Shown here piece after piece: positions 57,633 through 64,000 of a DNA stretch of 64,000 nt. The notes under the pieces were generated by a model. The model ran no database searches, had not been told where the DNA came from, and saw only the letters and a list, made by a program, of their open reading frames with translations. This stretch comes from Tillus elongatus. Taxonomy: Eukaryota; Arthropoda; Insecta; Coleoptera; Cleridae. The DNA lies in contig OZ023267.1 in NCBI GenBank assembly GCA_964006375.1, positions 18,120,971-18,184,970 of the forward strand. The letters run 5' to 3'. Position 1 is the stretch's first letter. Each line of letters starts with the position of its first letter. A program made the position numbers and the translations under genes.

Positions 57633-60600
57633 TTACTGCGATGGCAACAGACATAACTTCGTCAGAGGCCTATCAAAAGTGCCACTACTAGTGCGAACTT
57701 GAGCTACCCGAGCTATACCATCACGGCCTGGGTATAGTTGCATAATGCGTCCGAGCTTCCAAACAAGAGGTGACGAAGTCTCATCTTTAATCACAACTAA
57801 AGCTCCGATCGGGGGGGACGTTTGCACAGTATCCCACTTACCACGCTGCTGCAGTGTATGCAGGTATTCGTTCTTCCAGCGGCGCCAAAAGTCCTGGTGG
57901 ATCCTTTGCACCAGCTGCCAGCGTGACAAGCGATTCATACTTAACAAAGTCAAATCAGCATCAGGAGGAGCACCTAACGGTTCCATTGTAAGAAAATGTC
58001 CTGGGGATAGGGCTAACAGATCATTTGGATCAGTACTCGCACTACACAATGGTCGAGAATTCAAAACTGATTCCACTTGAGCAAGCAACGTGGACATTTC
58101 CTCAAAGGTCAGAATCTGCAAACCGATCACCCTTCGCAAATGAGTCTTGACTGAGCGCACTCCTGCCTCCCACAGACCTCCAAAATGCGGAGCTGATGGG
58201 GGGTTGAAATGCCACTTAATGGTACAAGCATCTGCTGCCCCCTTTGCATAGTTTAAGAGCTGCTTATTTGAGCCGACGAAGTTGGTACCTCTATCGCTAT
58301 ACAAATTGTCACATCTTCCTCTGCGAGCCACAAACCTCCGAAGAGCTGCCAAGAAGGCTTCAGCTGAAAGATCAGACACTACTTCCAAATGGAGGGCCTT
58401 CGTTGCCATGCACACAAACAAACAAATATATGCTTTCACCTTTCGGACACCTCGATATCTGCCCTGTGTCACAAAAACTGGACCTGCAAAATCAACTCCG
58501 CTGTGTGAAAACGGCTTCAACTGAGAAACCCCGGCAACTGGCAAATCAGACATCATCGGTGCCATGGGAGTAGGATTCACTCGAAAGCAACGATAGCACC
58601 TTGACAAAACATGATGAATAGCTCTCCGAGGGGACAAAATCCAAAACTGTTGCGAAAGCAAATGAAGCAATGTGCGAGGACCAGGATGAAGATTGACATG
58701 GTGTGTGTGTGCAATGATTAACTCGGTGAGACGATGTGAGCGGGGCAACAATATAGGGTGTTTCACTTCAACTGGAACATCAGCTTGACGAAGGCGACCG
58801 CCCACCCTGAGGATACCCTCTGTATCCAGAAAGGGGGCTAACTTATTTATTGCCCTCGCACACCTCTCACCTTTAACCAAGGATGCTATTTCCCTTTGAA
58901 ATACTTCACCTTGAGCACATTTGATAAGCATATGAAGCGCCTCCTGTAATTCGGTGGCTGTCAGAGATGCAGTAGTTCGGTCAGATGGAGACACCCTACA
59001 ATTTCGCACAAACCGCTGACAATATACAACAACACCCTGAATTTTCCGTAGATGCGAAAAGCGATTCAAAAGTTTACTGAGCCACTCCTCATTTGCCAAA
59101 GTAACTAGTACGGGGAGAGTTCGTTGCTCCGCCAGGCACTCTTCTGGCGGCTCAAAACGCAACGACTTGGGCCAATTTTCTCTTGCCAATTTTAGCCAGG
59201 CGGGTCCCGCCCACCATAGTGGATGCTCACAAAACCCAGAAGGTAACATGCCTCTCGATGCACAATCAGCTGGGTTTTCTTGTCCACTTACGTGATGCCA
59301 TGACTCTGGAGGAATCTTCTCTTGTATGCTTGCTACTCGATTCCCAATAAAGGTCTTCCACCTATTGGAAGATGATTTTATCCAGGCAAGTGCCACCATA
59401 GAGTCTGACCAAGCACACATAGAGTTAAACTCAAAACGACCTTCATACACCCGACACACAAATTCCAGAAGCTTTGCCAACAATAAACACCCACACAATT
59501 CGAGACGTGGAATCGATATTCTTTTTAAAGGTGATACCTTGGACTTGGCACACAGAAAATTGATCCAAACTTGACCCTCCTCTGATACTTGTCTTAAGTA
59601 AACAACTGCAGCATACCCTCGCTCCGATGCATCACAGAACCCATGGAGTTCTGTACTGATGATATTATCGTGTTTTACGCCTCTGGGAATTGATAAACCT
59701 GCTAGCGCACTGAGTTGTGATTTATACTGAGACCACTGACCAACAATATCCTTTGAGGGCTTATCATCCCATCCCACTGTTTGCTCCCACAAGCACTGCA
59801 TAAGATATTTTGCCAACAGGGTAACAGGAGACAAAAAACCCAGGGGGTCATAAATTCTTGCCAATTCCGAAAGAAGATTTCGTTTTGTGCACGGACGATC
59901 AATAGGTTCAACATTAAAAGAGAATGTATCACCTATGGGACACCACTGCAATCCTAAAATTTTCAACACTGATGGATCATTTAAATCTAACGATCGAGGT
60001 TGCTGACTATCAGCTGATACTGTGGACAACAGTTTCGAATTATTGCTGGCCCACTTCTTCAATTCAAAACCCCCCTTAGCAAACAACCCAATCAATTGCC
60101 GTTGCAACTCAAAAGCCTCTGACAATGAGTCGACTCCACTGACTACATCATCCACATAGAGATCGGACCGAACTAGCTTTGCTGCCAATGGAAAAGATGA
60201 TTCCTCATCATCACAAAGCTGCATCATTGTTCGGATTGCCATGTGTGGGCTTGAGGAGACCCCATATGTGACAGTATTAAGGCGATATTTCTGTACAGGT
60301 TCCCCCTTTGAGAACCTCCAGAGAATTCTTTGATAATCCCTATGATTATCTACAACCAAAATTTGTCGATACATTTGCCGAATGTCAGCAGTAAATGCAA
60401 TTTTGTTTGAGCGAAATTTCAACAACACAGTGGCAATATCTGTCTGCAACTTCGCTCCCACTAACAACGTATCGTTCAGAGATACACCATCCGTACTTTT
60501 GGAACTAGCATCAAATACCACCCGCAGTTTGGTCGAAAGGCTGTGAGGACGCAACACACAATGATGGGGAATATAGTATGCATCAGATGGTTCCACAGCT

Positions 60601-62849
60601 ACATCTGATACCAGAGACATATGGCCAGACTCATAATAATCCCTGATAAACTCCGAATAGGACTTGTGCAACGCTGGATCCCTACTAAGACGTGCTTCCA
60701 GGGAGTAAAACCGCCTCAATGCAACACTGAAAGATTCTCCCAAACACGGAGTACCCTCACGAAAGGGCATATTTAAAATATATCTCCCAGCACTATTTCG
60801 GTGCTGAGTCTTCTTGAAGATTTCCTCACATTTTTTATCTTCCGGAGACATAACTAAACCTTGTGGTACCTGTTCCAAGCTCCAAAACTGTTTCAAGGTA
60901 TGATCCAAGTCGACCAACGTGCATAAACTATTCACAACAGAATGAGACTTTGACTGTTCTACACTGCCCATAAGCACCCAACCAAAAACAGTATTGATGG
61001 CCACTGGTGCACCTCGAGGCCCTCTCTTTATTCCAGGTCTAACCACATGAGCATAAACGTCAGTACCCAACAAAATTTCAATGTCCCCTGGTATACCAAA
61101 CTCTGAATCTGCCAACTCTAAGTTCTGAATATGTTGCCAGTGGCACTGCTCAATTTTAGCAGAAGGGATCTTGGAACAAATGTTCGGAATCACAATCATG
61201 TCCAACTCTAACTTTGTTGGCTCATAAATGGACTCTACTCGACATTTGAGAGTGCCTTGGCTAGCAAGCGAGCTCATTTGGTTCAAGCCTTGAACCATCA
61301 CTGAACGAGATGAGGTGTTGAGCCCCAATTTTTCAACACACTGCTGCGAAATGAAATTAGCCTCACTCGCACAATCCAGGAGAGCTCGACATCTCCTAAC
61401 CTTTCCATTTTTATCTCGTACTAATAGCATTATAGTTGCCAGTAACACGGACTGTTCCCTTTTTACCACACTTGCCAACACACGCAATTGCTCTGCACCT
61501 TGTGGCTCTTCCACAGGTGGCTTGTTTGAGTCACTCTCATCTCCCGATGCCGGTGCTTTTGGGAAGTGCAATAATGTATGATGGTGTTTATTACATACAC
61601 GACAACTTGATGACTTGCACTCCCTGCTGGCATGCGAGTTTGATAAACAGTTAAAACAAAGATTATTCTTTTTTGCGAACGTATACCGTTTATGAGAGGA
61701 TAAAGATAGAAATCCATCACACTTGAGCATGGGGTGCTCCTCCTTACAATAAGCACATACAAGCTTTGTGCTGGTAACAAAGGACGAAGCGGGCCTAGCA
61801 GTGGTTGCTGAAACATGCTGCCTTCTATTAGTCACATAATTGGAAGTTAAGGCAGTTGTCTCCATTGCTTTACACTGCTTTTCCAAGAATCTACATAAAC
61901 TACTAAAACTGGGAATGTCCGATTCGCAAAACTCAAGCTCAAATTTTTGCTTAAGACTCATATCCACCTTTTGCAGCAACATGTTGAATTTAGTGAAATC
62001 CCACATGTCATGTTCAAACTGCTTCAACGCTTCCAAATTTTCACTGAATACAGACAACAACGTTCGTAGGGAAGAAGCAGATTCACTATTTGCTTTGGGG
62101 GCCTGTACAATACCCTGCCAATAATTGGTCAACAAAACCCGGGTATTGTGATACCTTGAGACCAGAGACTTGAATGCAATCCCATAATTGCTTCCCGTTA
62201 GCGGTAAATTCTTGATTAGGCCAGCTGCATCCTTCACTAACGAAGCACTCAAATATTGGAACTTTTCAATATCTGACAATGATTCGTTCTCATGAATCAT
62301 TGTTTTAAACAGATCATAAAAGGTTGGCCAGTTTTTCCAATTTCCATCGAATTTAGGCATTTCGATTTTCGGTAACCTCAAATGTCTGTTTAAATTTGAA
62401 GTTGACATAATCGCGTTTGCGTTCGTTACTTCCTTTTCACTGAGAGATCGAGCGTTCGATGATTTGACAGAACACCGCGACTTACTCGATGCTCGACTCG
62501 ATTTCGAACTACCGTGAAAAACGGATCGAGCTTGATTCTCAGCGGCTTTATTTGCATAACCTCTCAGTTCTCGATAGATAGTTTTTATAGAGTATTGCAG
62601 TTCATCGAATTTGTTCTGCATTTCATGCTCGCTCTCCAACTCTGATCGATCAACTACCGACACGATGTCCAAATGCAATGAATCAAATAGATTGACCAAC
62701 TCATTCAACGCCTCAAAACGAACCTCAAATCTATTCAACCTATCTAAATCCACTACTGCGTCTATTTTGACCTGTTGAGCCACGTGCAATATGGCTTCTA
62801 CTCGTCTATAAACGCTTTCGCGCTTATTTTTTAGCTGAATCAACTCCAT
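57633..62849 (-). CDS. BEL/Pao Gag-Pol polyprotein
   Basis: 1738 residues, ATG at 62849, TAA at 57633-57635, one frame, no stop. It makes the capsid and the enzymes for reverse transcription and integration. In order: N-terminal coiled region (1-100), Gag core DUF1759-like (about 150-330), zinc knuckles CX2CX3HX4C (365-377) and CX2CX4HX4C (398-411), then a third Cys/His cluster (416-428). The aspartic protease is DUF1758-like with LLDCASEANF, Asp492 (DCA where DSG is usual). The reverse transcriptase has FTADIRQMY (Asp822) and LYVDD (Asp900-901). The RNase H-like part has FCDAS (1073), RLELCG (Glu1117) and AWSDSM (Asp1149). The integrase has an HHCC finger (H1384, H1388, C1418, C1421) and catalytic Asp1453, Asp1519 and Glu1561 (41 residues between the last two). 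The C-terminal DUF5641-like domain has WRRWKNEYLHTLQQR. Single Gag-Pol frames are normal for BEL. Confidence 0.95.
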   Translation of the reverse strand: MELIQLKNKRESVYRRVEAILHVAQQVKIDAVVDLDRLNRFEVRFEALNELVNLFDSLHLDIVSVVDRSELESEHEMQNKFDELQYSIKTIYRELRGYANKAAENQARSVFHGSSKSSRASSKSRCSVKSSNARSLSEKEVTNANAIMSTSNLNRHLRLPKIEMPKFDGNWKNWPTFYDLFKTMIHENESLSDIEKFQYLSASLVKDAAGLIKNLPLTGSNYGIAFKSLVSRYHNTRVLLTNYWQGIVQAPKANSESASSLRTLLSVFSENLEALKQFEHDMWDFTKFNMLLQKVDMSLKQKFELEFCESDIPSFSSLCRFLEKQCKAMETTALTSNYVTNRRQHVSATTARPASSFVTSTKLVCAYCKEEHPMLKCDGFLSLSSHKRYTFAKKNNLCFNCLSNSHASRECKSSSCRVCNKHHHTLLHFPKAPASGDESDSNKPPVEEPQGAEQLRVLASVVKREQSVLLATIMLLVRDKNGKVRRCRALLDCASEANFISQQCVEKLGLNTSSRSVMVQGLNQMSSLASQGTLKCRVESIYEPTKLELDMIVIPNICSKIPSAKIEQCHWQHIQNLELADSEFGIPGDIEILLGTDVYAHVVRPGIKRGPRGAPVAINTVFGWVLMGSVEQSKSHSVVNSLCTLVDLDHTLKQFWSLEQVPQGLVMSPEDKKCEEIFKKTQHRNSAGRYILNMPFREGTPCLGESFSVALRRFYSLEARLSRDPALHKSYSEFIRDYYESGHMSLVSDVAVEPSDAYYIPHHCVLRPHSLSTKLRVVFDASSKSTDGVSLNDTLLVGAKLQTDIATVLLKFRSNKIAFTADIRQMYRQILVVDNHRDYQRILWRFSKGEPVQKYRLNTVTYGVSSSPHMAIRTMMQLCDDEESSFPLAAKLVRSDLYVDDVVSGVDSLSEAFELQRQLIGLFAKGGFELKKWASNNSKLLSTVSADSQQPRSLDLNDPSVLKILGLQWCPIGDTFSFNVEPIDRPCTKRNLLSELARIYDPLGFLSPVTLLAKYLMQCLWEQTVGWDDKPSKDIVGQWSQYKSQLSALAGLSIPRGVKHDNIISTELHGFCDASERGYAAVVYLRQVSEEGQVWINFLCAKSKVSPLKRISIPRLELCGCLLLAKLLEFVCRVYEGRFEFNSMCAWSDSMVALAWIKSSSNRWKTFIGNRVASIQEKIPPESWHHVSGQENPADCASRGMLPSGFCEHPLWWAGPAWLKLARENWPKSLRFEPPEECLAEQRTLPVLVTLANEEWLSKLLNRFSHLRKIQGVVVYCQRFVRNCRVSPSDRTTASLTATELQEALHMLIKCAQGEVFQREIASLVKGERCARAINKLAPFLDTEGILRVGGRLRQADVPVEVKHPILLPRSHRLTELIIAHTHHVNLHPGPRTLLHLLSQQFWILSPRRAIHHVLSRCYRCFRVNPTPMAPMMSDLPVAGVSQLKPFSHSGVDFAGPVFVTQGRYRGVRKVKAYICLFVCMATKALHLEVVSDLSAEAFLAALRRFVARRGRCDNLYSDRGTNFVGSNKQLLNYAKGAADACTIKWHFNPPSAPHFGGLWEAGVRSVKTHLRRVIGLQILTFEEMSTLLAQVESVLNSRPLCSASTDPNDLLALSPGHFLTMEPLGAPPDADLTLLSMNRLSRWQLVQRIHQDFWRRWKNEYLHTLQQRGKWDTVQTSPPIGALVVIKDETSSPLVWKLGRIMQLYPGRDGIARVAQVRTSSGTFDRPLTKLCLLPSQ

Positions 62850-63084
62850 TGTTCAACGCAAAAAAATTCCTAAACGCGATTTAAACAATATGCAAACGTG
62901 ATTTCAACAATATGCAATTCGAGTATGTACCTAGTTATATACAAGCAATAACGTCACCTTGAAATTAAATGACTCAACACGGCAATAAACAATTACAAAT
63001 TTACTAGACTAAAGGAAACAAGTAAAATTACTTCAAAAAATGGACTGTATCAACTAATAACAAAACAAAACAACTATAAAAATC
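62850..63084 (-). other. 5' leader of the BEL/Pao element
   Basis: Non-coding sequence between the primer-binding site and the Gag ATG. AT-rich, no short frame of note. Confidence 0.7.
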
Positions 63085-63098
63085 CGGTCGATGGGCCA
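63083..63098 (-). other. Primer-binding site of the BEL/Pao element
   Basis: Minus strand, two bases after the 5' LTR: TGGCCCATCGACCGGA. It starts TGG, as expected for pairing to a tRNA CCA end. The matching tRNA is not certain from memory. Confidence 0.7.
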
Positions 63099-63100
63099 AA

Positions 63101-63518
63101 TGTAAATACCACGTGTATTTATTTTATAATGAATAACAAAAAAAAACAGAACAAATAGGGCACTGACAATAAGCAAAGTTACCTACCTTTATTCTCCAAT
63201 AATGCAGGAACATAAGCTTCGTTTTCTGTATTCACACACAACACCTCTAGGGACCTCGTGTCTCCCAAAGGACTCACAAACAAAATGGATATTTAGAGAC
63301 CTCGTGTCTCTTCAAGGGGTTGAAAGCAATTCGCTTTCTCGAGACCTCTTGCCTCTTCAAGGACTCAAAAACAAGTGGCAGAGGGATGCAAGCTTCTCTC
63401 CCTTCTCTCATTCTTCTTCCCCTTCTCTGGTCTTCTGGCGGAAACCATTAGTAACACTTACTCTATGTCAGTGTAGCGCGCGACATTTGAATTTAAAAGT
63501 GACAGAACAACGAGCATG

Positions 63519-63522
<4 letters not shown>
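63101..63522 (-). promoter_or_regulatory. 5' LTR of the BEL/Pao element (promoter-bearing)
   Basis: 422 bp, near-identical to 57059-57482. On the minus strand it precedes the leader and Gag-Pol, so it should hold the promoter. No convincing TATA box or initiator could be fixed by eye. Confidence 0.93.

Positions 63523-63599
<77 letters not shown>
63523..63599. repeat. (TA)n array 20, right half of the split array
   Basis: Continuation of array 19 beyond the BEL/Pao insertion. Confidence 0.96.
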
Positions 63600-63602
<3 letters not shown>

Positions 63603-64000
63603 TGTGTCCACGGATTGAGTATGGGTACGGTATAAGTGACAAAAAATTTCGAATTAGATTATGATATTCTGGGAATCGCTCCTGCTTTTTCTTAAACTAA
63701 GATGTTGAGAAAATGAACAAAATCAATAAATATACAGAGTGGTTTATAACCGATGTAATGAAATGTATTAAGAGTAAACTACCTTCGTTTATGAAGATAC
63801 AGCAAACAGTTATTAACAAAAATTGTTTTGAAGTAAAATTTATGACAGGTTCTCAATTTTCAAACAGATCAACCTACTATGATTTTTTTTTAGCTGCGAC
63901 TTTATTTAAATGACGTTTGACCGCTTCTGTGATTAGGTGTGCTTTAAAAAATACTTGAAACTGTATTAAAAAAAGTATTTACCATAATTAAACTTGGGGT
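63600..64000. other. No recognisable gene
   Basis: AT-rich. The 66-codon frame at 63713-63913 shows no motif. Confidence 0.5.

Noticed and set aside
57745..58573. Plus-strand frames opposite the BEL/Pao Gag-Pol
   Set aside because: Shadows of the minus-strand coding sequence.

Overview
The window is AT-rich, intergenic, repeat-dominated nuclear DNA of an arthropod, most likely an insect. The basis is the mix of element classes: BEL/Pao LTR retrotransposon, vertumnana-like mariner, DD41D Tc1/mariner relatives, Jockey- and CR1-like LINEs and Penelope-like elements (PLEs). The order cannot be fixed from the sequence. I found no convincing host protein-coding gene, no intact tRNA or rRNA gene and no CRISPR. 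The only long intact open reading frame is the 1738-codon Gag-Pol of the BEL/Pao element near the right edge.

Layout. 1-3 kb: decayed DD41D transposon with 330-bp terminal inverted repeats (TIRs). 4-10 kb: TA arrays, a transposase relic on the minus strand, dispersed repeats and a solo 355-bp mariner TIR. 10-16.5 kb: a LINE tail, a second DD41D transposon with 530-bp TIRs, and an internally deleted third Tc1/mariner family. 17-21.3 kb: a tandem duplication, a full MITE and a 1.29-kb mariner with TA target duplication. 21.4-25.3 kb: a LINE split by another LINE, then a PLE with a GIY-YIG endonuclease and a hammerhead motif. 25.4-31.1 kb: long dispersed repeats, some with tRNA-like segments. 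31.2-36.2 kb: tandem TA units, a hammerhead-ribozyme cluster, and a 1.6-kb Tc1/mariner with 35-bp TIRs. 37-48 kb: LINE remains (at least three families), a foldback hairpin, and a hammerhead-bearing inverted repeat inserted in a LINE. 48.5-54.6 kb: MITEs, a LINE, a PLE with inverted ends, and another mariner copy with long TIRs. 55.6-57 kb: another long dispersed repeat. 57.06-63.52 kb: the BEL/Pao element, inserted in a TA array.

Two themes tie the region together. First, twenty (TA)n arrays of about 66 to 158 bp lie mainly at transposon or repeat borders, so TA tracts act both as landing sites and as expansions of element ends. Second, hammerhead self-cleaving ribozyme motifs recur: about ten motif-bearing sites of at least three sequence types, several in inverted or direct pairs. 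One (31796-31842, minus strand) has a complete canonical core and paired stems. They lie in or near Penelope-like sequence or in short retrozyme-like units, and are the most interesting content of the window.

All family assignments rest on motifs read by eye; no alignment or database search was run.
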